Assembly (NCBI RefSeq): GCF_013282725.1
Contig: NZ_CP054043.1
Location: 3,224,001 to 3,288,000, forward strand
DNA from: Yersinia mollaretii ATCC 43969
Lineage (GTDB): Bacteria; Pseudomonadota; Gammaproteobacteria; Enterobacterales; Enterobacteriaceae
Reading direction: 5' to 3'
Length of the DNA stretch: 64,000 nucleotides
Both the position numbers and the translations under genes were made by a program. Numbering within the stretch: the first letter of the stretch is position 1; every line of letters begins with the position of its first letter. Under the pieces are notes generated by a model, which was not told where the DNA came from, ran no database searches, and saw nothing but the letters and a program-made list of their open reading frames with translations. Below, piece after piece: positions 19,858-27,176 of the stretch.

Positions 19858-20187
19858 AACTTTTCCTTGTTATTGCCCTATATATTCCTGTTCAAGCATA
19901 TTGGATTTGAATGATTACGCCAAACAATTAGGATGAGCAAAATTCTGAAAATAGATCCACAACTGACTTTTCCGCCATTTGTGCATAACAACATCAAAGA
20001 TTCCAAAGATGATCAGTCGATAGACATACCGGCAGGGCGCTTTGTTGATCTCAGAGTGTAGATGCCAAAAAGGAAGCATTTTTGACCGAATAATATTCAG
20101 TGTTTTATATCCCATGATCACATCATCCTATTGTCGGTAGTATTTTCATCAGTTAATGTTTTCCTATTAATAAACAAGGAAAATAAA
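19858..20187. other. AT-rich divergent promoter region
   Basis: The 330 bases separate the minus-strand pair from the plus-strand gene at 20188. A 68-codon minus frame (19915-20121) is present but has no ribosome site and an odd composition, so it is not called. I see no RNA gene or repeat. Confidence 0.45.
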
Positions 20188-20745
20188 ATGGAACAATTTG
20201 ATGTGCTTGATGAATACCTTGCTGCATTAAGTGAAGAACCTAAATTGGCCATAGTGACTGTTTCTATGGCAATGCAAGTCTGTGGCGTTAAAAGTCCAAC
20301 AGTGCACCGTATGATGCAGGATGAGCGGTTACGTGGTGTACAGATAGAAAAAAATAAATATGTGTTGGCTTCCAGTTTGGCAGCATTTTCTAGGGCTAGA
20401 GATGAAAGAACTGCGATAGTTAGAAATAAATTAGAAACGCTCGCTAAGGCAGGGCGAGCCGCTTATTACAATGAGGTCATGGATATTATTGATCTTTCAC
20501 ATCAGCTAACTAATGATCGTAAAATCATTGGGGAAATATTAGGGACCATTTCAAGACAAACACACTCAGAGTTTGGTTTTTTATTAAGCGTTTTGGTCCA
20601 TAAAAAACCCCAAAGCTGTTCCTCTTCAAGTTACCCCAGTGATGGATTCTATACTTTGGCAGAAGAGCTAGGCTATGCCTTTGATGATAAAGATATTTTT
20701 ACTTCGAAACAAACGAAGAAAGTGTTCAAGTTTTATAAAAAATGA
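20188..20745 (+). CDS. Hypothetical protein with HTH-like N-terminus
   Basis: A 185-residue cytoplasmic protein of unknown family. Residues ~20-65 (VSMAMQVCGVKSPTVHRMM, then RLRGVQIEKNKYVLASSLAAF) read like a helix-turn-helix with a wing, and a helical middle follows (ETLAKAGRAAYYNEVMDIID). AAGGA at 20176-20180 sets the ATG at 20188; an earlier in-frame start at 20131 lacks a ribosome site. A strong terminator follows, so it is a monocistronic unit in the prophage block. AT-rich codon use is unlike the backbone. A transcriptional regulator is possible, but not shown. Confidence 0.6.
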   Translation: MEQFDVLDEYLAALSEEPKLAIVTVSMAMQVCGVKSPTVHRMMQDERLRGVQIEKNKYVLASSLAAFSRARDERTAIVRNKLETLAKAGRAAYYNEVMDIIDLSHQLTNDRKIIGEILGTISRQTHSEFGFLLSVLVHKKPQSCSSSSYPSDGFYTLAEELGYAFDDKDIFTSKQTKKVFKFYKK

Positions 20746-20802
20746 AACAGACAGTGCCAGTTGATCTAAGATGATTAACGCGCTAATTTACCCAAAGATG
20801 CC

Positions 20803-20831
20803 AAGCCTCACTTTTTAGTGGGGCTTTTTTT
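20803..20831 (+). terminator. Rho-independent terminator
   Basis: AAGCCTCAC at 20803-20811 pairs with GTGGGGCTT at 20818-20826 (one G-U pair) and is followed by a run of T to 20831. Confidence 0.85.
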
Positions 20832-20982
20832 ATTCCTGTCGGAAACCTCTCACTATGTCAGCTATTGATATCACCATCGTGCGCGGCGAAATGCCTCGGC
20901 GGTCCCAGAACTATTGCCTGAACCAGCGGCGACTATGGCCAAAAATTGTCACTTTCGTCATGGCGTGATTAGCCTATCTCGT

Positions 20983-21165
20983 TTAAACGTGTGCTGCCTG
21001 TCGTTCTGGTAGCATGTGGGCTATAAGTACCACTCCAGCCGAGGCTTTTAAATTGTCTCCCGTCGCCACGCGGCATAGGGCTTGGTCGACCTCGGCCACC
21101 GTACCAATACGAATCAGGTTGTGCAGTAGGCGCAGGATTTCTGTGATTTGGGTTTGAGTGTTCAT
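20983..21165 (-). pseudogene. N-terminal fragment of P2-like baseplate protein gpV
   Basis: The first ~39 codons (ILRLLHNLIRIGTVAEVD and CRVATGDNL) match the start of phage baseplate assembly protein V (P2 gpV: an N-terminal helix, then a cell-puncturing spike of ~210 residues). After GDNL, where the family continues with a tryptophan-rich WLPWL-type stretch, the frame becomes unrelated and soon stops. Sequence on the plus strand at 20855-20968 contains another short, unidentified frame (SAIDITIVRGEMP) that may be phage debris. Confidence 0.65.
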
Positions 21166-21341
21166 GGGGGGAGGATGCTATCGGAGATGGTAATCTTCAA
21201 TCTGATAGGGTCGTAACAGCTTTAGCACAACAAAGGTTGAAATAACTTGCTAATCAGCCAATTGGTAGTAATTTATTATTGATACCCTTATTTCTACATC
21301 ACATTTTTTGTCACAGTTATTTTTATTTCTGGGAATATATA

Positions 21342-21713
21342 ATGGAAGAAAAAGAATTTTTTAGTCATGGGGATGTTCGCGTTACAAACTCTCGTTTTAC
21401 GGTAAGTGGTGCCACCTATGCAATGAATGGTGTTACGTCAGTTAAACAACTACAAACAACCCCCTCAAAGGTAGGCCCAGTAATTTTAGCTATCATTGGT
21501 GCTGTAGTTACATTTAATGCAGATTCCGGAGGGAAAATTATTGGAATATTGATGTTGTTAGCTGCTATTTTTTGGTTTAAAAAGATACAGCCAGAATATA
21601 TTGTTGTACTCAATAGCTCATCAGGAGAAGCTCAAGCATTGAGAAGTTATGACAAAAACTATATCCAGAGTGTAATTAATGCATTAAATGAGTCAATTGT
21701 GTTTCGTGGTTAA
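21342..21713 (+). CDS. DUF6232 family small membrane protein
   Basis: A 123-residue protein. The N-terminal part (DVRVTNSRFTVSGATYAMNG, then VTSVK) is the DUF6232 signature, followed by two membrane helices (VGPVILAIIGAVVTF and IIGILMLLAAIFWF) and a short soluble C-terminus. GGGAA precedes the ATG at 21342. The family is widespread in accessory DNA with unknown function. It lies 106 bases before the SIR2-like gene on the same strand, with similar AT-rich codons, so the two may share history. A membrane-bound sensor or anchor role is only inference. Confidence 0.72.
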   Translation: MEEKEFFSHGDVRVTNSRFTVSGATYAMNGVTSVKQLQTTPSKVGPVILAIIGAVVTFNADSGGKIIGILMLLAAIFWFKKIQPEYIVVLNSSSGEAQALRSYDKNYIQSVINALNESIVFRG

Positions 21714-21819
21714 GTAACTTAAAAATAATTGTTATTAGTAACGTACTATAAATGTCTTTACAATATTTAACATTGTAATTGTATGCTTGCTAAAAAATAC
21801 AACATTTAAGGTGATTGTC

Positions 21820-22854
21820 ATGGCGAAAGTGTTAACATTTCAAGATGCTTTATTATGTTCTGAAAAACAATCAAAAAGACATCTATTATTAGGAAACGGT
21901 TTCAGCATAGCATGTAGGCCAAATATATTTCAATATGGAAAATTGTTTGAGCAGGCAGATTTTTCGAAATTATCAACATCTGCAAAAAAGGTTTTCCATA
22001 AGTTAGATACTCAGGATTTTGAAAAAGTTATCAGCATACTAAGAGATTCTGCGATTGCACTCAAAGCTTATGAGGATGTCTCTGCTGAACTCCTTGCAAA
22101 GTTAAGTAGTGATGCTGACTCACTAAGAGAATTATTAGTGCAAACAATTGCTAGTAGCCATCCTGGATGGCCTGGTGAGTTAGAGGAAAGAGAGTATGCA
22201 TATTGTAAGGCATTTCTTGATAATTTTAATCGCGTTTATACTTTAAATTATGACTTATTACTCTATTGGGTACATATGCATACACTTGAAGGAGAGGAAC
22301 CATCTTCAGATGATGGATTTAGAAAGCCATATGAAAACTATGATGCTAATTATGTCACTTGGGACCCCAGTAATAGTCATGACCAAAATTGTTTCTTTCT
22401 CCATGGGGCATTGCATCTATTTGATACAGGCGTTGAGTTACAAAAATACACTTGGAAAAATACGAATGTACGTCTTATAGACCAGATTCGTAGTGCATTG
22501 AAGAGGAATCTATTCCCTGTGTTTGTCGCAGAAGGTAAAAGCGATGAAAAACTTTCTAGAATCAGACATAATGATTACCTTGCTAAGGCATTTCGAAGCT
22601 TTAGTGAAATAATTGGAGCGCTTTTTATATATGGACATTCTTTAGCAGCTAATGACGAGCATTATTTGAAAAGAATAGAGGTAGGTAAAATAAAGCAGCT
22701 TTATGTAGGTGTGTATGGAGATCCGAAAAGTGATGGTAATAAAGTAATTATAGCCAGAGCAGAAAGAATGTCGGTTAATAGAGGAATGAAAAGAGGAGGG
22801 TTAGAGGTTTACTTTTTTGATGCAGAAACAGCGAACGTTTGGGGTAATAACTAA
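21820..22854 (+). CDS. SIR2-like domain protein (DUF4917)
   Basis: A 344-residue protein. LLLGNGFSIA near residue 24 resembles the glycine-rich nucleotide loop of SIR2-like NAD-binding folds; VYTLNYDLLLYW (about 145), FFLHGALHLF (about 195) and FIYGHSLAANDEHYL (about 270) are the other blocks shared by SIR2-like/DUF4917 proteins. AAGGTGA precedes the ATG at 21820. SIR2-like domains in several bacterial antiphage systems deplete NAD on infection. Here it is intact and AT-rich, and lies between gpV and gpS fragments of a P2-like remnant, a type of position known to hold defence cargo. A defence role is inferred; no experimental data for this family are known to me. Confidence 0.75.
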   Translation: MAKVLTFQDALLCSEKQSKRHLLLGNGFSIACRPNIFQYGKLFEQADFSKLSTSAKKVFHKLDTQDFEKVISILRDSAIALKAYEDVSAELLAKLSSDADSLRELLVQTIASSHPGWPGELEEREYAYCKAFLDNFNRVYTLNYDLLLYWVHMHTLEGEEPSSDDGFRKPYENYDANYVTWDPSNSHDQNCFFLHGALHLFDTGVELQKYTWKNTNVRLIDQIRSALKRNLFPVFVAEGKSDEKLSRIRHNDYLAKAFRSFSEIIGALFIYGHSLAANDEHYLKRIEVGKIKQLYVGVYGDPKSDGNKVIIARAERMSVNRGMKRGGLEVYFFDAETANVWGNN

Positions 22855-22895
22855 TCGAGGCTATGATACTCTGGTTATTATTGTTTTTGGAATAA

Positions 22896-23204
22896 TTATA
22901 TTAAATATAATAACCAAATATTAACATGTTCAATGCAAGTTATTTCTATCTCGTCTAATGTAACGTTATCAAACCCCAGCAACGGCCGCTCGCCATACTT
23001 CACACCCTGACTATGAACTGACGGCCAATCCCTCAATCCAAAATTATGCACGGCCGCCATCCGTTCTACGCGCCCGACAAATTCGACCACCGCCTCATCA
23101 GGCTGCTGTTGGCTTTCATATAGCGCTAAGCAATCATCAGCCCTATGGCCACGAAAAATGAGGCTATAGCTCCCATCATATCGAAGATAAAACGCATTAA
23201 TCCA
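22896..23204 (-). pseudogene. C-terminal fragment of P2-like virion morphogenesis protein gpS
   Basis: The frame is open from 23204 to the stop near 22896 without a proper start. VEFVGRVERMAAVHNFGLRD and KYGERPLLGF are the C-terminal signature of tail completion/virion morphogenesis proteins (P2 gpS, about 150 residues). The upstream ~35 codons (FYLRYDGSYSLIFRGHR) do not fit gpS well and may be joined from elsewhere. Same strand as the gpV fragment 2 kb away; in P2 gpS and gpV are neighbours, so the DUF6232/SIR2-like pair interrupts the old module. Confidence 0.7.
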
Positions 23205-23335
23205 TTAATGACTTTTGATTTCATCGGCAAAGTGCCTCAACGCGATCAGGTTATTTTTTCCAGATGGCTGACAAGGCGATATCTAACGCAACATCGCCCG
23301 AGAAAATAGTGGGATTAACCAGTGAGTTGATCATT

Positions 23336-23524
23336 TTATTGTGTCAGATCTTCATCATGCAGACCTGTCACTTCCTTTACCAAAGTGCGATCAACACCTT
23401 CAGCCAGTAAAGAGTGAGCAATTTTCAAAATCTGTTCCCGCTGGCTTTTTTGGTAGCTTTCAATGAAACCTTCCATAAAACCCTCCTTAAAACCTTCTAA
23501 TTTTAGACTTTCCGCAATTGTCAT
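23336..23524 (-). CDS. Orphan C-terminal ORF of an Rpn-family nuclease (RpnS-like)
   Basis: A 62-residue ORF that matches the C-terminal tail of Rpn (YhgA-like, transposase_31) proteins: TIAESLKLEGF, glycine-glutamate repeats, then LLAEGVDRTLVKEVTGL. Homology continues upstream in frame for about 12 codons (SPQYKEAL) without a start, so the nuclease part has been lost. Yet an AAGGA ribosome site 9 bases before the ATG is kept. In E. coli rpn genes an internal start makes a short C-terminal protein that blocks the toxic full-length nuclease. This ORF has the position and size of such an antitoxin. It could equally be inert debris. Confidence 0.55.
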   Translation of the reverse strand: MTIAESLKLEGFKEGFMEGFIESYQKSQREQILKIAHSLLAEGVDRTLVKEVTGLHDEDLTQ

Positions 23525-23813
23525 AAGTGCTTCCTTGTACTGTGGCGATGGGTCGTATGAGCAATGTTGTCACCAAGTTAATAATAATCAACAGGGGTTA
23601 CAGCATTGGATTTTGCTACGACTATAGTCCAGAGTTGTTCAACCAAGCAATTAGGTAGCATTACTTTAGGATGAACTTTTTTTCCGTTAAAATAACAAGT
23701 TACAGGTATTATTGACGGAAATTCAAACCCGGTTGACTAAAGAGAGTACCCGCGTAAATAAGTCACGCTTGTTGCTCACTCAAAATATTTATCAATCCAA
23801 GCACGGTTTTAAT

Positions 23814-23981
23814 ATGGCCACTAATGTTTTTGTACATGCTCGTATTAACGCGAGCCTAAACGTTAAAGTAGCCACTGTAATTGTTGGTAATCTACGCTGG
23901 ATGCATAAGCGTATCACCGGATTCATTATCTGCTTTCAGATTGTCAGAACTTGCATACCTAAGCGGCTGCTGTGCCGTTGA
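23814..23981 (+). pseudogene. Possible RelB/DinJ antitoxin N-terminal remnant
   Basis: The reading MATNVFVHARINASLNVKVA resembles the ribbon-helix-helix start of RelB/DinJ antitoxins (DinJ begins MAANAFVRARIDEDLK). The expected helix with ISDLVRI-type residues does not follow; the frame changes character and stops at 23979-23981. No toxin gene is next to it. The same frame is open upstream to 23712. I judge it a broken antitoxin, on one short motif only. Confidence 0.35.
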
Positions 23982-24049
23982 TAGACCGAATATTACTATA
24001 GCTATTGGATATTAATCAATATCATTGGTATTAAAAATTATTATAGGTA

Positions 24050-24078
24050 CAAAAAAACCGGTTTTAATACCGGCTTGA
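24050..24078 (-). terminator. Terminator after the prophage repressor
   Basis: On the minus strand GCCGGTATTAAAACCGGT folds as a short stem with a run of seven T directly after it. It lies just past the stop of the repressor gene. Confidence 0.7.
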
Positions 24079-24099
24079 TAAGGAAAAGTTAAAGATGAG

Positions 24100-24570
24100 T
24101 TACTGGCTTGAGTGAGAGCTTTTACGTCTTAAAACGAGTAATTCCTCCAGAAGCTTATCGTAATTTTCAGTTGTAACTTCTAGCTGCTGTAGCAATTTCA
24201 CTTTTTCGCTTTCAGGTAATTTGTTGAATAATCTTATTAATTCTTTGTGCTGGCTCGTTAGATGATTCCAGCCAGGCTCTTCATGCTCAGAAGGCGGAGG
24301 GGGGCCTTTTCGGACATAGCTAAAGAGTTCGCTTAGCTCTGGCCTAATCTCTTCGGGGCTGACCATCAAAAGAGATGCAAACTTAATCACTGCATCCGTA
24401 TTTAGCGGTGTTACCCCATTTAGATAATGGCTAACTGCACCTTGGGTATTGTAGCCCATGATGTCCGCTGCTTTCTCTTGGGTCAGACCCAGCATCCCGC
24501 GTTTGTAGTTCCAGATTGCTCTGAGTCTTTCTGCGGCCTGCAGGTCTTCTTCTGACAATTTTCTCTTCAT
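24100..24570 (-). CDS. Phage-type XRE repressor without a peptidase domain
   Basis: A 156-residue DNA-binding protein. Residues ~15-75 form an XRE helix-turn-helix (MLGLTQEKAADIMGYNTQGA, VSHYLNGVTPLN), as in lambdoid CI-type repressors. The C-terminal half (LIRLFNKLPESEKVKLLQQL) is helical and lacks the S24 LexA-like Ser/Lys protease seen in full CI proteins (~230 residues). It may be a natural short repressor not cleaved by RecA. It is divergent from a small gene across a 100-base operator region with a strong promoter, the classic immunity arrangement. Its 3' end has a good terminator. Confidence 0.82.
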   Translation of the reverse strand: MKRKLSEEDLQAAERLRAIWNYKRGMLGLTQEKAADIMGYNTQGAVSHYLNGVTPLNTDAVIKFASLLMVSPEEIRPELSELFSYVRKGPPPPSEHEEPGWNHLTSQHKELIRLFNKLPESEKVKLLQQLEVTTENYDKLLEELLVLRRKSSHSSQ

Positions 24571-24591
24571 ACCCTCATCATATTATTAAAG

Positions 24592-24646
24592 GTGTTATTA
24601 AAATAATAATAATACTATTGACCTTGAAAAATAACACTACTAATAT
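24592..24646 (+). promoter_or_regulatory. Divergent phage promoter with flanking operator-like repeats
   Basis: TTGACC at 24618-24623 and TAATAT at 24641-24646 are separated by 17 bases, a near-consensus sigma-70 promoter reading toward the small gene at 24672. GTGTTATT at 24592-24599 and AATAACAC at 24630-24637 are inverted copies; the second lies between the -35 and -10, as expected for repressor operators. The region also has TTATTAAA-type repeats toward the repressor start. Operator function is inferred. Confidence 0.65.
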
Positions 24647-24671
24647 TCTAATGAATCGAATGGAGGACACT

Positions 24672-24800
24672 ATGAATCGTCTGGAAGCATACCAATGGCT
24701 GAGTGAACAATTTAGGTGTGCGATGCTACAGCACCCTAATGGCCGTATTATCAGCATATCATCGCTGATAGGTCTCCTGATCACATTGTTATGTGAGTGA
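24672..24800 (+). CDS. Small hypothetical phage early protein
   Basis: A 42-residue ORF starting MNRLEAYQWLSEQFRCAM and ending in a hydrophobic stretch (ISSLIGLLITLL). TGGAGGA at 24661-24667 is a strong ribosome site. It is the first gene from the phage early promoter, in the place of a cro or early leader gene, but has no clear helix-turn-helix. I do not recognise the family. Confidence 0.5.
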   Translation: MNRLEAYQWLSEQFRCAMLQHPNGRIISISSLIGLLITLLCE

Positions 24801-24895
24801 CTTCTAATGTGAAGATTTTCTTAACTAATTTCGAGTTAAAATCGAGTTTAATCAGGTCCCCTGTAGGGGGTTAATAATATAAGGATGTTACCCTA

Positions 24896-25078
24896 ATGAT
24901 TCCTTTTGAAAACTTGATTAAGCTTTTGCCTCCAGATGGTGCGGTTTTAATTCGTTGCCAAAATGGCGAGGTAGTCAGTGTTGAACACTTAAAAGATAAG
25001 CAATTTGTCGCGACACTGCCAGTATTTATCGAACTGGCGGAAAGAGCAGGGTATACCATTTCCATGCCTGATGTATGA
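24896..25078 (+). CDS. Small hypothetical phage early protein
   Basis: A 60-residue soluble protein (start MIPFENLIKLLPPDGAVLI) with AAGGATG before the ATG. Its place in the early operon of the immunity region and the good ribosome site support a real gene. No family is recognised. Confidence 0.5.
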   Translation: MIPFENLIKLLPPDGAVLIRCQNGEVVSVEHLKDKQFVATLPVFIELAERAGYTISMPDV

Positions 25079-25151
25079 CGGAATAATAGCTCTGTCAGCC
25101 TGAACAACTGACAACCTAAGCAGTTGTTGTGTCATCACCCTAGGGGGCAAG

Positions 25152-25415
25152 ATGGCACAACTAACATTTATCAAATTTGCTAATGACACACTAACACCGA
25201 TCACGTCCGATGTTAGGGAATTCCTGCATTTCAAAATAAAGCTGGGGACTATTCTCAGTGCCTCCATTAATCAGTTTCCTAGTCCAAAGTTTCGCCGCAA
25301 ATACTCCTCCTTGTTGAATATTTGCTTTGATACTTTTTGCTGCTGTCCAATCGTCCCAGCCGATGATTACTCCGTTATGTCCGTACAATCTATTTTCCGA
25401 AAGGAGTGGAAGTGA
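25152..25415 (+). pseudogene. Truncated DUF1367 (NinX-like) phage protein
   Basis: The first ~60 residues (AQLTFIKFANDTLTPIT, KIKLGTILSA, KFRRKYSSLLNICFD) match the N-terminus of DUF1367 proteins found in the nin region of lambdoid phages, which are about 200 residues long. After FDTF the sequence is unrelated and stops at residue 87, so an internal deletion has joined the start to some other 3' end (RKEWK). The stop overlaps the ATG of the next gene by one base (TGATG), so coupling to Q is preserved. Confidence 0.6.
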
Positions 25416-25834
25416 TGACACGTGCGTCGAAAAGATTATCGTCAGAGCAGAAAAACCCAATGCGTGATATTCAACTTGTTCTTGAGCGCTGGGGAGTATG
25501 GGCTAAAGACAATTCAGGACTTGATTACTCCTCCATTGCAGCAGGATTTAAAGGCTTACTCCCGTATACAACGTCCTCCCGACCTTCATGCTGTGATGAT
25601 GATGGATTAGCGATTGATGGTTGTATTTCGCGCTTAAAGCACCATCGGCCCGATGAGTGGGAGTTGATCATCCGACACTATATCTATAATCAATCAAAAC
25701 GCGCTATTGCACGACAGCAAAAGAAAAATGAAAGAGCAATTAGGATAAGCCTGCAATTAGCTGAGGGTTTTGTGGATGGTTGCCTGGCGATGACGAATAT
25801 TCGTCTTGAGATGGATCCCGAAATACAAAAATAA
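25415..25834 (+). CDS. Phage antitermination protein Q
   Basis: A 139-residue protein of the lambdoid antiterminator Q family. RDIQLVLERWGVWAKDNSGL, YSSIAAGFKGLLP, then DDDGLAIDG and KSKRAIAR-like HTH residues (QSKRAIARQQKKNERAIRIS) match. Q proteins bind near the late promoter and let RNA polymerase pass late terminators. AAGGAG at 25400-25405 serves the ATG at 25415; a GTG at 25406 is also in frame. Late genes are absent: the next items are terminators and a lipase. So its target, if any, is now whatever follows. Confidence 0.82.
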   Translation: MTRASKRLSSEQKNPMRDIQLVLERWGVWAKDNSGLDYSSIAAGFKGLLPYTTSSRPSCCDDDGLAIDGCISRLKHHRPDEWELIIRHYIYNQSKRAIARQQKKNERAIRISLQLAEGFVDGCLAMTNIRLEMDPEIQK

Positions 25835-25924
25835 GATTTTTATGGGAAAAATGTTGGTGCGGCCGCAAATAGTGCATTAGTCTGATAAAAGTTGGTTATG
25901 CAGTAGCAATTATCCAGCTAAATA

Positions 25925-26071
25925 AACCTCGCCTTGGCGGGGTTTTGTCGTTTATTAACGCTGAAAATTCAAAAAGCTCACTTCGGTGGGCTTTTTCCAT
26001 TTTAGCTTCCATCACCGTTGACGGTGATATCCCCCCAAAAGCCGATGATTAATTTCTAGGCTTTTTTTTTT
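25925..26071 (+). terminator. Three terminator hairpins in tandem
   Basis: Hairpin 1 at 25925-25946 (CCTCGCC/GGCGGGG then TTTT). Hairpin 2 at 25971-25996 (AAAAAGCTCAC/GTGGGCTTTTT around TTCG). Hairpin 3 at 26037-26071 (AAAAGCC/GGCTTTT followed by a run of T). All read toward the lipase and insulate it from Q-region transcription, unless an antiterminated polymerase passes. Confidence 0.8.
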
Positions 26072-26093
26072 GTAAAACTAAAAGGTGTTTATT

Positions 26094-26978
26094 ATGAGCA
26101 TAAATTCAACTTTGAAATATCCAGTAGTGTTAGTGCATGGCTTATTTGGATTCGATAAAATCGCAGGGATTTATCCTTACTTTTATGGTGTCGAGGAAGC
26201 ACTGAAAAAAGCAGGCGCAGATGTTTTTGTCGCAACGATTTCCGCGACGAACAGTAACGAAGTTCGTGGTGAGCAGTTATTGAAATTTATCAAAGAAGTG
26301 ATGACCCAAACGGGGGCAAAAAAAGTTAACCTTATTGGTCACAGTCAGGGGCCTTTGGCATGTCGTTATGTTGCTGCAACGCACCCTGAGCTTGTGGCTT
26401 CCGTGACCTCCGTCAACGGGGTTAACCACGGATCGGAAATTGCTGATCTGGTGCGTTCGGCGTTGACTCCTGATCATCTTCCTGAACAGATTGTTAACAC
26501 TATCATGTCTGCATTTGGTGCATTTATTTCTCTGCTGAGTGGTAAGCCTTTCCTGCCACAGGATTTTATGGCGTCTATTGATGCACTGACGACTGAGAAT
26601 GTAGCGAAGTTTAATACCCAATACCCACAAGGTTTACCTGAAGTTTGGGGTGGGGAGGGGAAAGAGTTTGATCATGGGGTTTACTATTATTCATGGGGGG
26701 GGATTCTAGGGTATAACCCACTCACTGAAGGATTGAATAACCTTGATCCATTGCACCATTCACTCGTTGCTTTATCCCTCTTGTTCACAAAAGAACGGCA
26801 CCAGAATGATGGTATGGTCGGACGTTATAGTATGCATTTAGGTAAAGTTATCCGTTCGGATTATCAGTTAGACCATGTGGATGCGGTTAATCAAACTGCG
26901 GGTATGGTCAGTAGCGAAATAGATCCCGTTCAACTGTATGTAAACCAAGTTGAACTTTTAAAATCAAAAGGTCTTTAA
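26094..26978 (+). CDS. Proteus-type triacylglycerol lipase (family I.1)
   Basis: A 294-residue alpha/beta hydrolase close in layout to the Proteus vulgaris/mirabilis lipases (287 aa). [11 protein letters not shown] is the oxyanion-hole strand, NLIGHSQG holds the nucleophile serine, and the catalytic histidine fits LDHVDAVNQ near residue 265. It has no signal peptide, like the Proteus enzymes, which leave the cell without a classical signal or Lif foldase. AAAGGTG precedes the ATG at 26094; a GTG at 26085 is in frame. Three terminators upstream and one downstream make it a solitary unit within accessory DNA. GC content is nearer the backbone than the phage cargo. Confidence 0.9.
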   Translation: MSINSTLKYPVVLVHGLFGFDKIAGIYPYFYGVEEALKKAGADVFVATISATNSNEVRGEQLLKFIKEVMTQTGAKKVNLIGHSQGPLACRYVAATHPELVASVTSVNGVNHGSEIADLVRSALTPDHLPEQIVNTIMSAFGAFISLLSGKPFLPQDFMASIDALTTENVAKFNTQYPQGLPEVWGGEGKEFDHGVYYYSWGGILGYNPLTEGLNNLDPLHHSLVALSLLFTKERHQNDGMVGRYSMHLGKVIRSDYQLDHVDAVNQTAGMVSSEIDPVQLYVNQVELLKSKGL

Positions 26979-26986
26979 TCAGTATC

Positions 26987-27012
26987 ACCCCCTTCTCTCA
27001 AGGGAAGGGGGT
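26987..27012 (+). terminator. Terminator after the lipase gene
   Basis: ACCCCCTT at 26987-26994 pairs with AAGGGGGT at 27005-27012. The T-run is short. Confidence 0.7.
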
Positions 27013-27067
27013 TAATGACTTCTCCTGATAATCACAAAAGGTACTTAATGAGTGCCATTGATAATAT

Positions 27068-27108
27068 ATAACCTAAGCTATTCGTCTAATCAGCGGGGCT
27101 TAGGTTAT
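27068..27108. repeat. Perfect 11-bp inverted repeat
   Basis: ATAACCTAAGC at 27068-27078 and GCTTAGGTTAT at 27098-27108 are exact reverse complements with a 19-base spacer. It could be a terminator without T-run, an operator, or a scar of a small mobile element. No gene lies here. Confidence 0.6.
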
Positions 27109-27176
27109 GTATCTAATAAAGACGTATTGAAGAGTTTTAGAGCTAAAACCCACCAACTTTAGGCCCAAGGTAAACA

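Larger units (their letters stand above)
17860..25834. mobile_element. Mosaic of decayed prophages inserted downstream of SdsR
   Basis: The block opens with an integrase next to a small RNA gene, the usual place for phage attachment, and closes with a late antiterminator Q. In between are P2-like morphogenesis fragments (gpV, gpS), tail-fibre debris, a lambdoid-type immunity region and several cargo genes. Pieces from P2-like and lambdoid phages lie on both strands and most are truncated, so it represents at least two insertions followed by deletion rather than one defective phage. The AT content of the cargo genes at 20.1-22.9 kb is visibly above the backbone. The true boundaries are not resolved; accessory genes continue to about 30.1 kb. 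Confidence 0.8.

Noticed and set aside
19915..20121. 68-codon minus-strand frame
   Set aside because: No ribosome site; unusual composition; lies in a divergent promoter region.
27134..27149. GTTTTAGAGCTAAAAC, which resembles the start of a type II-A CRISPR repeat
   Set aside because: It is a single copy, near-palindromic by chance, with no repeats, spacers or cas genes nearby.
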